Below are positions 1 through 7,680 of a stretch of DNA of 64,000 nt, piece after piece; the first letter of the stretch is position 1, and every line of letters begins with the position of its first letter. Location of the stretch: contig CAKOSP010000004.1 of the NCBI GenBank assembly GCA_934102335.1, positions 62,001 to 126,000 of the forward strand, written 5' to 3'. A program made the translations under genes and the position numbers. Origin of the DNA: an uncultured Bacilli bacterium. Lineage in GTDB: Bacteria; Bacillota_I; Bacilli_A; RF39; UBA660. Under the pieces are notes generated by a model. That model did not search any database. It saw only the letters and a list, made by a program, of their open reading frames with translations, and was not told the DNA's origin.

Positions 1-629
1 AACATAGAAATTCTTACTTAAAAGAGTTGTATATTAATGGAAATGCTAGTAGAGATTACCTAAATATATTAACATCTAAGTTAATAGAGTTTGGTTTACA
101 AATAAATAAGTATAGGCAAGAATTTATTGATGAAATAAATGAATATATTGGCAAAATATATAAAAATATTTTTGGCAGTGGAATATTAAGTGTAAAATAT
201 GTTTCTGATTATAATAACAAAAGTAAAGAAGATTTATTAAATAAGTATCAAACCCTATATCAAAAAGAAATTATTTTGGGTAAAACTCTTTTAGGAATAC
301 ATCATGATGATTTAGATTTTTCCTTAGATGGAAATAAATTAAAAGATTGGGGAAGTGTTGGTCAAATTAAAAACACTGTTATATCTTTTAAATTGGCCGA
401 AATAATTATTATTGAAAAAAACAAGGGAGAGTATCCAATATTGATTTTGGATGATTTATTTAGTGAATTGGATAAAGAAAAAATTTTAAATATTTTAAAA
501 ATGTTAGATAACTATGTACAAACTTTTATTACAACTACAGATATTGAAAATATAGATTTATCATTATTTGACAAATATAAGATATTTAAAGTGGAATATG
601 GCAAAATAAGGGAGGAAGAAAATGAATAA
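1..629 (+). CDS. recF: RecF, DNA repair/replication ATPase (5' end cut by window edge)
   Basis: The frame is open from base 3, so this is the C-terminal part of a gene starting outside the window; the TTG at 27 is internal. RecF is an SMC-like ATPase that binds gapped DNA and helps RecO/RecR load RecA. The visible part holds the family's C-terminal ATP-binding half: a Walker B/D-loop segment (LILDDLFSELD) about 60 codons before the end, preceded by the glycine-containing GSVGQIKN stretch at the place of the signature motif. The Walker A part is missing because of the window edge. The stop overlaps the gyrB start by 8 bases, which suggests translational coupling. The order recF-gyrB-gyrA is typical beside the origin in Bacilli. 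Confidence 0.93.
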   Translation, partial: HRNSYLKELYINGNASRDYLNILTSKLIEFGLQINKYRQEFIDEINEYIGKIYKNIFGSGILSVKYVSDYNNKSKEDLLNKYQTLYQKEIILGKTLLGIHHDDLDFSLDGNKLKDWGSVGQIKNTVISFKLAEIIIIEKNKGEYPILILDDLFSELDKEKILNILKMLDNYVQTFITTTDIENIDLSLFDKYKIFKVEYGKIREEENE

Positions 630-2544
630 TGAACAACATTATAATGATAATGATATACAGGTTCTAGAAGGCTTAGAAGCAGTTAGAAAAAGACCTGGTA
701 TGTATATCGGATCTACTGGTGAAAGAGGATTACATCATTTAGTTTGGGAAATTGTTGATAATTCTGTAGATGAAGCATTAGCTGGGTATTGTGATGATAT
801 TGAAGTAACAATAGAACCAGGTAATATAATTTCTGTAAAAGATGATGGTCGTGGAATGCCAGTAGGTATGAATAAAAAAACTGGTTTATCAACAATAGAA
901 ACTATTTTTACTGTCCTACATGCTGGTGGAAAATTTGGCGGAGGCGGTTACAAGGTTTCTGGTGGCCTACATGGCGTTGGAGCCAGCGTTGTTAACGCTT
1001 TATCAACATGGTTGGAAGTTTATGTATATAGAGAAGGCGAAGTACATTATCAAAAATTTGAGAATGGTGGTCATCCTACTGCTCCGATGAAAGTAATTGA
1101 TAAATGTGCAAGTGAAAGAACTGGTACTACGGTAAGATTTAAACCGGATCCAGAAATATTTCAAGAAACAACAGAATATAATTATGAAACTTTGTATAAA
1201 CGTTTACAAGAAATATGCTTTTTAAATAAGGGTCTTAGAATTAGATTATTTGATGATAGAAATATAGAAAAAAAAGAAGCAACATTTTTATATAATGGTG
1301 GGATTATTGAATATGTTCAGATGTTAAATGAAAATAAACATCCAATTCATGATGATGTAATTTATTTTGAAGGCACTGAAGATAATATTTTGATAGAAGT
1401 AGCTTTTCAATATAATGATGGCTATAATCAAGCTATTTATTCTTTTACAAATAATATTAACACTATAGAGGGTGGAACTCATGAAGATGGTGTAAGAAAT
1501 GCTTTAACAAGAGTTATTAACAATTATGCTAAAAATAATAAAATGTTAAAAGATAATGATGATTCTTTAACTGGCGATGATTGTAGAGAAGGCCTTACAA
1601 TGATTATTTCTTGTAAACATCCTGATCCACAGTTTGAAGGACAAACAAAAACAAAATTAGGTAATGTAGAAGTTAGAAAAATAGCTTCAGATATATTTTC
1701 TACAGGTTTTGACAGATATTTAATGGAAAATCCTAGTATTGCTAAAATAATTATAGATAAGTGTATGACTGCTTCAAGAGCTAGATTAGCAGCCAAAAAA
1801 GCACGTGAGTTAACTAGAAGAAAAGGCGGATTAGACTTACAAGCTACTTGGGGAAAACTTACTGATTGTTCTAGTAAAGATCCTTCTATTTCTGAGTTGT
1901 TTATAGTAGAAGGTGATTCTGCCGGTGGTTCAGCAAAAGGTGGAAGAGATCCCAAAACGCAGGCAATCTTACCACTTAGAGGAAAAATTTTAAATGTTGA
2001 AAAGGCTAGATTAGATAAAGCATTATCTAATGCTGAAATTAAAAGTATGATAACTGCTATAGGTACTGGAATTGGTGATGAATTTGATATTGAAAAACTG
2101 AGATATCATAAAATAATTATTATGACTGATGCCGACGTAGATGGTGCTCATATTAGAACTCTATTATTAACATTATTTTTTAGATTTTTTAGACCACTTC
2201 TTGAAGGCGGATATATATATGCTGCTCAACCTCCTTTATTTAATATAAAAATAGGAAAAACAACGAAATATGTTTTAGATGAAGATGAAAGAGATGCTTA
2301 TTTGGCAACTTTACCTGCTAATGCTAAACCTGAAGTTGGAAGAAATAAGGGATTGGGTGAGATGGATCCTCAAGAATTGTGTGATACAACAATGAATATT
2401 GAACATAGAACTTTAGTTCAAATTAAGCTAGAGGATGCCATTGAAGCTGATAAAGCATTTAATGTTTTAATGGGTGAAGAAGTTGAACCAAGACGTAAAT
2501 TTATTGAAGATAATGCTGTGTATTCAGAAGATTTAGATTTTTAG
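622..2544 (+). CDS. gyrB: DNA gyrase subunit B
   Basis: ATPase subunit of the type IIA topoisomerase that, with GyrA, introduces negative supercoils. The 640 residues are the usual length for the short Gram-positive form. Visible in order: the GHKL ATPase region with RKRPGMYIGST and EIVDNSVDEA near residues 20-50 and the glycine-rich ATP lid (GGLHGVGASVV) near 115; the transducer domain; then the TOPRIM domain with EGDSAGGSAKGGRD near residue 430 and the metal-binding DADVDGAH near 507; and the C-terminal GLGEMDPQEL motif. The ATG at 622 has a GGAGG ribosome site at 611-615 inside recF. The neighbouring gyrA makes gyrB more likely than parE. Confidence 0.97.
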   Translation: MNNEQHYNDNDIQVLEGLEAVRKRPGMYIGSTGERGLHHLVWEIVDNSVDEALAGYCDDIEVTIEPGNIISVKDDGRGMPVGMNKKTGLSTIETIFTVLHAGGKFGGGGYKVSGGLHGVGASVVNALSTWLEVYVYREGEVHYQKFENGGHPTAPMKVIDKCASERTGTTVRFKPDPEIFQETTEYNYETLYKRLQEICFLNKGLRIRLFDDRNIEKKEATFLYNGGIIEYVQMLNENKHPIHDDVIYFEGTEDNILIEVAFQYNDGYNQAIYSFTNNINTIEGGTHEDGVRNALTRVINNYAKNNKMLKDNDDSLTGDDCREGLTMIISCKHPDPQFEGQTKTKLGNVEVRKIASDIFSTGFDRYLMENPSIAKIIIDKCMTASRARLAAKKARELTRRKGGLDLQATWGKLTDCSSKDPSISELFIVEGDSAGGSAKGGRDPKTQAILPLRGKILNVEKARLDKALSNAEIKSMITAIGTGIGDEFDIEKLRYHKIIIMTDADVDGAHIRTLLLTLFFRFFRPLLEGGYIYAAQPPLFNIKIGKTTKYVLDEDERDAYLATLPANAKPEVGRNKGLGEMDPQELCDTTMNIEHRTLVQIKLEDAIEADKAFNVLMGEEVEPRRKFIEDNAVYSEDLDF

Positions 2545-2554
2545 GAGGTGAATT

Positions 2555-5023
2555 ATGGATAAATTATTACAAAAAAATATAGTTGATGAAATTAACAAAT
2601 CGTTTTTAGATTATTCAATGAGTGTTATTGTAGCTCGTGCACTTCCTGATTTAAGAGATGGATTAAAACCAGTACATAGACGTATTTTATATACTATGTT
2701 TGAAGACAGTTTAACTCCTGATAAACCATTTAGAAAAAGTGCTACTACGGTAGGTGCAGTGTTAGGTAAATACCATCCACATGGTGATTCATCTGTATAC
2801 GATGCTATGGTAAGAATGGCACAGGACTTTAGTTATAGATATACATTAGTAGATGGTCATGGTAACTTTGGTTCTATTGACGGAGATGGTGCTGCTGCAT
2901 ATCGTTATACAGAAGCTAAACTTTCTAAAATATCTTTAGAACTTTTAAGAGATATTAGAGAAGATACCGTTGATTTTACGCCAAACTTTGATAATACTAA
3001 AAAAGAACCTAGGGTTTTACCTAGTAGATATCCAAATATATTAGTAAACGGTACAATGGGTATTGCAGTAGGAATGGCAACTAATATTCCACCTCATAAT
3101 TTAGGAGAAGTTATAGATGGTTGTGTAGCATATATTGACAATCCAGATATAGAGCTTTTAGAATTAATGAATAATATTAAAGGTCCAGATTTTCCAACTG
3201 GTGGTATAATTTTGGGAAATTCTGGTATTAAAAAAGCTTATGAAACTGGTAAAGGAACCATTACAATAAGAGGTAAAGTTGATATAGAAGAACATAATGG
3301 TAGACAAAGAATTATTATTACTGAACTTCCTTATATGACTAATAAATTAGATTTTCAATCTAGAATAGGTGACTTAGTAAGAGAAAAAACAATTGAAGGT
3401 ATTGCAGATTTACATGACGAATCTAATGCTAAAAATGGTATAAAAGTAGTAGTAACATTAAAAAAAGATGCAAATGCTAACGTTGTTTTAAATAATTTAT
3501 ATAAACATACACAATTACAATCAACATTTGGTATTAATTTGCTAATGTTAGATGATTGGCAACCAAAAACATTGGGATTAAAGGATATTATTTCTAAGTA
3601 TATAGATTTTCAAAAAGAAGTTATAATAAGAAGAACTAGATTTGAATTGAACCAAGCTGAAAAGAAAGTTCATATATTAGAGGGCTTTAAAATAGCCATA
3701 GATAATTTAGATGATGTTATCAACATTATTAAAACTTCTAAAAACGATGATGAAGCTAAACAAAGATTATTAGAAAAATATGGTTTGGACTCAGTTCAAA
3801 GTGAAGCAATATTAGATTTAAAACTAAGAAAATTAACCGCCTTAGAACGTGAAAAAACTGAAAAAGACTTGGAAGAGTTGAGAAAAGTAATAGATCATTT
3901 AAGAGAAATTTTAGGTGATGAGAAACTTGTTTTAGCCATTATTAAAGAGGAAATGCTAGAAATTAAAGGTAAATATGGTGATGAACGTAGAACACAGATA
4001 GATATGACTGCAATTGATTATATTGAGGATGAAGCATTAATTCCCCAAGAAAAGATAATGGTTGTACTTTCAAATAAGGGTTATATAAAAAGAACGACAT
4101 TAGACAATTTTAAAACTCAAAATCGTGGTGGTGTTGGAATTAAAGGTATGACAACTAATGATGAAGACTTTGTAGATCGCATGTTATCATTATCAACACA
4201 TGATTACATTTTATTCTTTACGAATAAAGGAAAAGTTTATAGATTAAAAGGTTATGAAATACCTGAATTCAATAGACAGTCTAAAGGATTACCTGTCATT
4301 AATTTAATACCTGTAGAAAAGGATGAAAAGATTAATTCAGTTATTAGTATTAGTCCTGATGCTACAGATAAATATTTACTATTTGCAACTAAAAAAGGAA
4401 TAGTTAAGAGAACTGCTATCTCAGAGTTTGATAACATTAGAACAAGTGGTAAAATATCTATTACCTTAAGGGATGATGATGAATTAATTGATGTAAAGAA
4501 AACTTCAGGAGAAAACTTAATATTATTGGGATCAAGTGAAGGTCGCATGGTTAAATTTAAAGAAGATGATATTAGACCAATGGGTAGAACGGCATCAGGA
4601 GTTAAGGGAATTAGTATTAGCAACGGAGCCGAGTGTATCTGTTTAGAAATAATTAATTCTGATCAACAAATCTTATTAGTAACAGAAAATGGATATGGTA
4701 AGAAAACTCCGGTTAATGACTTTAGGGAAACTAGCCGTGGAAGTAAAGGTGTTAAAGCTTTAAATATTACTTCTAAAAATGGTAATTTGATTTCAGTTCA
4801 TGTGGTTGAGGACAATAAAGATTTAATTATGATGTCTAACAATGGAATGACTATGAGAATGGTACTAGATCAAATTCCTAATTTAGGTAGGGTTACTCAG
4901 GGAGTAAGATTAATTAACTTAAAAGATGGTCAAAAACTAGCAACTATTAGTTTAGTAGACCATGAGGATTCAGAAACAACTGAACAAATTGAAAATAATA
5001 ATGAAGTAAAAACAGAATCTTAA
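2555..5023 (+). CDS. gyrA: DNA gyrase subunit A
   Basis: DNA cleavage/religation subunit of gyrase, 822 residues. The catalytic tyrosine is Y118 in AAAYRYTEAK. The quinolone-resistance-determining region reads HPHGDSSVYD (residues 74-83), with serine at 79 and aspartate at 83, the drug-sensitive residues. The C-terminal half is the beta-pinwheel DNA-wrapping domain. The GyrA box, normally QRRGGKG-like, here reads QNRGGVG at residues 522-528 and has lost two basic residues. The protein ends in an acidic tail. An AGGAGGTGAA ribosome site lies 10 bases after the gyrB stop, so the two are co-transcribed, and a terminator overlaps the stop codon. Confidence 0.96.
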   Translation: MDKLLQKNIVDEINKSFLDYSMSVIVARALPDLRDGLKPVHRRILYTMFEDSLTPDKPFRKSATTVGAVLGKYHPHGDSSVYDAMVRMAQDFSYRYTLVDGHGNFGSIDGDGAAAYRYTEAKLSKISLELLRDIREDTVDFTPNFDNTKKEPRVLPSRYPNILVNGTMGIAVGMATNIPPHNLGEVIDGCVAYIDNPDIELLELMNNIKGPDFPTGGIILGNSGIKKAYETGKGTITIRGKVDIEEHNGRQRIIITELPYMTNKLDFQSRIGDLVREKTIEGIADLHDESNAKNGIKVVVTLKKDANANVVLNNLYKHTQLQSTFGINLLMLDDWQPKTLGLKDIISKYIDFQKEVIIRRTRFELNQAEKKVHILEGFKIAIDNLDDVINIIKTSKNDDEAKQRLLEKYGLDSVQSEAILDLKLRKLTALEREKTEKDLEELRKVIDHLREILGDEKLVLAIIKEEMLEIKGKYGDERRTQIDMTAIDYIEDEALIPQEKIMVVLSNKGYIKRTTLDNFKTQNRGGVGIKGMTTNDEDFVDRMLSLSTHDYILFFTNKGKVYRLKGYEIPEFNRQSKGLPVINLIPVEKDEKINSVISISPDATDKYLLFATKKGIVKRTAISEFDNIRTSGKISITLRDDDELIDVKKTSGENLILLGSSEGRMVKFKEDDIRPMGRTASGVKGISISNGAECICLEIINSDQQILLVTENGYGKKTPVNDFRETSRGSKGVKALNITSKNGNLISVHVVEDNKDLIMMSNNGMTMRMVLDQIPNLGRVTQGVRLINLKDGQKLATISLVDHEDSETTEQIENNNEVKTES

Positions 5024-5038
5024 TTGATTCTGTTTTTT
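5012..5038 (+). terminator. Rho-independent terminator of recF-gyrB-gyrA
   Basis: Eight-base-pair stem ACAGAATC / GATTCTGT with a six-base loop containing the gyrA stop codon, followed by a run of T. Confidence 0.85.
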
Positions 5039-5040
5039 AA

Positions 5041-5056
5041 TGTTTCACGTGAAACA
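5041..5056. promoter_or_regulatory. parS site 1 (ParB/Spo0J binding)
   Basis: TGTTTCACGTGAAACA is an exact match to the 16-bp B. subtilis-type parS consensus and a perfect palindrome. It lies just after the gyrA terminator. The cognate parA/parB pair is at 43.2-44.9 kb. Confidence 0.93.
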
Positions 5057-5065
5057 TTAAAAGTA

Positions 5066-5085
5066 TGTTGATAACTTGTTAATAA
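5066..5085. promoter_or_regulatory. Paired DnaA-box-like repeat, copy 1
   Basis: TGTTGATAACTTGTTAATAA consists of two 9-mers, TGTTGATAA and TGTTAATAA, in direct orientation with an 11-bp period. Read on the other strand they are TTATCAACA and TTATTAACA, one and two mismatches from the DnaA box TTATCCACA. The pair begins 10 bases after parS site 1. DnaA binding is inferred, not shown. Confidence 0.45.
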
Positions 5086-5208
5086 GAATATAATAAAGTA
5101 TTTTATTCAAAAGAATTAGATATTTTATAACATTAATTAATGTTATAATTTAAATTTAAAACAAATTGTTTAATAATATGTTAAATATATATATATTTTT
5201 ATATTCAA

Positions 5209-5224
5209 TGTTTCACGTGAAACA
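5209..5224. promoter_or_regulatory. parS site 2
   Basis: Exact TGTTTCACGTGAAACA, extended by flanking CAA/TTG into a 22-bp perfect palindrome (5206-5227). Confidence 0.93.
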
Positions 5225-5230
5225 TTGAAG

Positions 5231-5250
5231 TGTTGATAACTTGTTAAAAC
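5231..5250. promoter_or_regulatory. Paired DnaA-box-like repeat, copy 2
   Basis: TGTTGATAA, then CT, then TGTTAAAAC, starting 7 bases after parS site 2. The first 17 bases are identical to copy 1, so parS plus repeat looks like a duplicated module. Confidence 0.4.
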
Positions 5251-5300
5251 ACACATATATATAATTATTGGTTAATAATTTTACGATATTTATTAAATAA

Positions 5301-5320
5301 CGTTGATAATTTGTTAATAT
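5301..5320. promoter_or_regulatory. Paired DnaA-box-like repeat, copy 3
   Basis: CGTTGATAA, then TT, then TGTTAATAT, with the same 11-bp period as the other copies. More diverged and not directly next to a parS site. Confidence 0.35.
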
Positions 5321-5385
5321 TTAATATATAAAACTTATTAATAGTTTTAATGTTTATAAAATAATTAATAATAGATGTTGATTAT

Positions 5386-5401
5386 AGTTTCACGTGAAAC
5401 A
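5386..5401. promoter_or_regulatory. parS site 3
   Basis: AGTTTCACGTGAAACA: the 14-bp core GTTTCACGTGAAAC is perfect, with one mismatch at the first outer base. It lies about 45 bases upstream of the SRP RNA promoter. Confidence 0.88.
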
Positions 5402-5432
5402 TAAACGAACATTAGTTTGAAAATAAAATGTG

Positions 5433-5461
5433 TTGCAATTAGAAAAATTATTTGGTATTAT
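5433..5461 (+). promoter_or_regulatory. Sigma-A promoter of the SRP RNA
   Basis: TTGCAA, 17-base spacer, TATTAT. The predicted start lies about 7 bases after the -10 box, at the G (5468) that begins the SRP RNA terminal stem. Confidence 0.75.
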
Positions 5462-5467
5462 AACTTT

Positions 5468-5545
5468 GTGCAACAAATATATTAATAAATGGTCAGGATC
5501 GGAAGATAGCAGCCAAATTGATCTCTATTTGTGTGCACTTTTTTT
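5468..5545 (+). ncRNA. ffs: Signal recognition particle RNA, small bacterial type
   Basis: The conserved apical hairpin of SRP RNA, the Ffh-binding domain, is visible around 5491-5516 (GGTCAGG...GGAAG..AGCAGCC). The ends pair: GTGCA-ACAAAT at 5468-5478 with ATTTGT and TGCAC at 5528-5538, followed by a T-run that would terminate transcription. At about 70 nt it is the short 4.5S-like type, without the Alu domain of the longer B. subtilis scRNA. In B. subtilis scr lies between tadA and dnaX; here it precedes tadA. Confidence 0.88.
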
Positions 5546-5557
5546 GTGGGTGATAAT

Positions 5558-5974
5558 ATGAATATAGATATTGATCGAATATTGCTAAAAGAAAGCAGAA
5601 AATCATTAAAACATGGCGATGTTCCAGTGGGAGCTTTAATTATATATAAAGGAAAAGTTATAGCTAAAGCACATAATACTAGAGAAAAGGAACACAACGT
5701 TTTAGGACATGCGGAAATTAATTGTATTTTGAAAGCTGCTAAAAAACTAAAAACCTGGCATTTAGATCAATGTGACATGTATATAACGTTAAAACCTTGC
5801 TCTATATGTACTGATATAATTAAAAATTCAAGGATAAATAGTATTTATTACTATTTAGATAAACCAATTACAAAAAAGGAGTATGATAAAACACAGTTTA
5901 TGTTAATAAATAATAAGTTTTCAACAATATATTCAAATATGCTATCACAATTTTTTAAAGCAAAGAGAAAATAG
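5558..5974 (+). CDS. tadA: tRNA-specific adenosine deaminase TadA
   Basis: Deaminates A34 to inosine in the tRNA-Arg(ACG) anticodon. The 138 residues form one cytidine-deaminase-like domain with the zinc/catalytic motifs HAEI (residues 50-53) and PCSIC (residues 80-84), and the early DVPVGALI segment typical of TadA. The ATG at 5558 is preferred because a GGGTGAT ribosome site precedes it; an upstream GTG in frame lies inside the SRP RNA. It probably shares the SRP RNA promoter by read-through or has its own weak one. The middle cysteine-motif residue is Ser-Ile instead of the usual Ala/Met pair, within family variation. Confidence 0.92.
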   Translation: MNIDIDRILLKESRKSLKHGDVPVGALIIYKGKVIAKAHNTREKEHNVLGHAEINCILKAAKKLKTWHLDQCDMYITLKPCSICTDIIKNSRINSIYYYLDKPITKKEYDKTQFMLINNKFSTIYSNMLSQFFKAKRK

Positions 5975-6010
5975 TAATTATTACTATATAAAGTTTTATT
6001 TTGAACAAAA

Positions 6011-6030
6011 ATTATTTCCCGGGAAATAAT
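6011..6030. promoter_or_regulatory. Noc-type binding palindrome 1
   Basis: ATTATTTCCCGGGAAATAAT is a perfect 20-bp palindrome whose core ATTTCCCGGGAAAT equals the known B. subtilis Noc binding sequence (nucleoid occlusion). No noc gene is in the window, so the binding protein is inferred. Confidence 0.7.
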
Positions 6031-6061
6031 TTCATAATTTAAATGATAATTATTACTATTT

Positions 6062-6081
6062 AATATTTCCCGGGAAATATT
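6062..6081. promoter_or_regulatory. Noc-type binding palindrome 2
   Basis: AATATTTCCCGGGAAATATT, a second perfect 20-bp palindrome with the same core, 51 bases centre to centre from the first. It ends about 10 bases before the likely dnaX -35 region, so it could also affect dnaX transcription. Confidence 0.7.
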
Positions 6082-6089
6082 ATTTTATA

Positions 6090-6118
6090 TTTAGAATAGC
6101 CACAATAGGTGGTATAAT
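6090..6118 (+). promoter_or_regulatory. Candidate promoter of dnaX
   Basis: TTTAGA, 17 bases, TATAAT at 6113-6118. The -10 box is perfect and the -35 box weak. A GGGAGG ribosome site and the dnaX ATG follow within 20 bases. Confidence 0.5.
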
Positions 6119-6135
6119 GAATAGGGAGGTTTAAT

Positions 6136-7668
6136 ATGAACTATAAAGTATTGTATCGTAAATATAGACCTGATAACTTTGAAAATATAGTTGGTTTAGA
6201 ATATGTAAAAAAAATTCTTAAAAATTCGATTGTTAACAATAAAATAGCTCATGCATATATATTCTCTGGGCCGAGAGGGACTGGTAAGACTAGTACAGCT
6301 AAAGTCTTTGCTAAAAGTATTAACTGTTTAGACAGTAAAGATGGTGAAGCGTGTGGAAAATGTGTTAATTGTCAAAATTTTGCTACAAATACTGACATTA
6401 TTGAAATAGATGCTGCGTCAAATAACGGCGTAGATCAAATAAGAGAAATTACTAATAATATTAAATTGGCTCCTACAATGTCTAAATATAAAGTATATAT
6501 AATAGATGAAGTTCATATGTTGAGTCAGAGTGCATTTAATGCATTGTTATTAACATTAGAAGATCCGCCAGCACATGTAATCTTTATACTTGCTACTACC
6601 AACATTGAAAGCGTTCCTATAACTATACTTTCTAGATGTCAAAGATTCGATTTTAAAAAAATAGGTTTTCAACAAATAATTGACCGTTTAAAGTATATTT
6701 GTGAGCAGGAAAAAATAGATATAGATGATGAGGCCTTAAATGAAATAGCGTATATTTCTGATGGTGGCTTAAGAGATGCTTTAAGTTTACTAGATCAATT
6801 ATCAAAAGATGGTAAAAAAATAACTCTGCAGTTAATTATTGATGAAATAGGTACTATTTCTATGAAAAGTATAGAAAAAATAATTAATAACATTGAGAAA
6901 AATAATATTTCTAATATAATTAAACAGTTAAATGAATATAGGTTAAATTCCCTTGATTATAAGTTAGTTATTAGGAAATTAATAGATGTATGTGTTAATA
7001 AATCAGAAAGAATATTGGTTGATGGTAAGATCGAAAGACTTTTTTATAAGGATTTTAAAGATATAGTATTTGGCTTAACAGATTGTTTAAATAAAATAAA
7101 TGTTAATGTTGATCCATATAATTTAATTGAGTTGGTTTTATTAGATAAAACTAAGGCAGATGTGATAGAAACAAAAAAAACAGAAGATAAAAAAATCGAC
7201 TATGTTACCCTTAAAAAAGAAGTAAAGAAAGATTTTGATTTTGCAGATATTAGAATTAATAATTGTTTTGTTGAGGCAAGTAAAAGTGATAAATTGGCTG
7301 CTTCAAAAAAGTGGACAAGTTTTATTGAGGATATAGAAGATTCGAAAATAAAGGCTTTGGTTCTTGATTCAGAAATTATTATGGCATCAAAAAACATTTA
7401 TGTTATATTAGTATCAAAATCAATTATGGATGAATTTAATTCTGAAGTAGAAATAATAGGTGAAACTTATAATAAATTATTTGATTTAGATGTTAAATTA
7501 GTGGGAATTGATAAAGGAAAGTGGAAAACTTTATCAGAAAAATATATAAATGATATAAAAAATGGAAAAAAATACGAATATATTGAAGAAAATACTAAAA
7601 AAGATTTACTTGAGGTAGAACAAATAGCAAATGATTTATTTTCAAGTGATAAATTAGAGATTGATTAG
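6136..7668 (+). CDS. dnaX: DNA polymerase III subunit tau (DnaX)
   Basis: Clamp-loader ATPase that holds the replicase together. In order: Walker A GPRGTGKTST near residue 45; a zinc module (CGKCVNC and an upstream Cys) near 64-79; the DEVH Walker B near 127; and the sensor-1/SRC motif LSRCQRF near 170. Domain III ends near 340 and a charged, lysine-rich C-terminal tau region follows. At 510 residues it is short compared with B. subtilis DnaX (about 560). Eight A residues at 7173-7180 sit at the junction of the clamp-loader core and tail; in the -1 frame a stop follows after three codons, which would give a gamma-like 351-residue product. An AGGAGG precedes the next gene, as in the dnaX-yaaK-recR operon. 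Confidence 0.95.
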   Translation: MNYKVLYRKYRPDNFENIVGLEYVKKILKNSIVNNKIAHAYIFSGPRGTGKTSTAKVFAKSINCLDSKDGEACGKCVNCQNFATNTDIIEIDAASNNGVDQIREITNNIKLAPTMSKYKVYIIDEVHMLSQSAFNALLLTLEDPPAHVIFILATTNIESVPITILSRCQRFDFKKIGFQQIIDRLKYICEQEKIDIDDEALNEIAYISDGGLRDALSLLDQLSKDGKKITLQLIIDEIGTISMKSIEKIINNIEKNNISNIIKQLNEYRLNSLDYKLVIRKLIDVCVNKSERILVDGKIERLFYKDFKDIVFGLTDCLNKINVNVDPYNLIELVLLDKTKADVIETKKTEDKKIDYVTLKKEVKKDFDFADIRINNCFVEASKSDKLAASKKWTSFIEDIEDSKIKALVLDSEIIMASKNIYVILVSKSIMDEFNSEVEIIGETYNKLFDLDVKLVGIDKGKWKTLSEKYINDIKNGKKYEYIEENTKKDLLEVEQIANDLFSSDKLEID

Positions 7669-7680
7669 GAGGATTTAAAA

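Larger units (their letters stand above)
5024..5432. other. Gene-free, very AT-rich region with parS and DnaA-box-like repeats
   Basis: About 400 bases between the gyrA terminator and the SRP RNA promoter with no credible reading frame. It holds three parS palindromes alternating with three paired TGTTGATAA/TGTTAATAA-like 9-mers, in otherwise nearly pure A/T sequence. The arrangement suggests a chromosome-segregation site and possibly part of, or an accessory to, the replication origin. The main origin would be expected near dnaA, left of the window. Confidence 0.7.

Noticed and set aside
27..629. TTG at 27 as a recF start
   Set aside because: The frame continues open to the window edge with typical RecF sequence, so the gene is truncated by the window, not short.
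1524..1955. Minus-strand open frame of 143 codons inside gyrB
   Set aside because: A shadow of the strongly conserved gyrB coding sequence.
5482..5697. Minus-strand open frame of 71 codons opposite the SRP RNA and tadA
   Set aside because: It covers the conserved SRP RNA and the start of tadA on the other strand, has no ribosome site, and shows no recognisable product.
5971..5992. AT-only near-palindrome after tadA as a terminator
   Set aside because: No T-run, and such sequences are expected in this composition; a similar TAATTATTACTAT segment recurs at about 6047.
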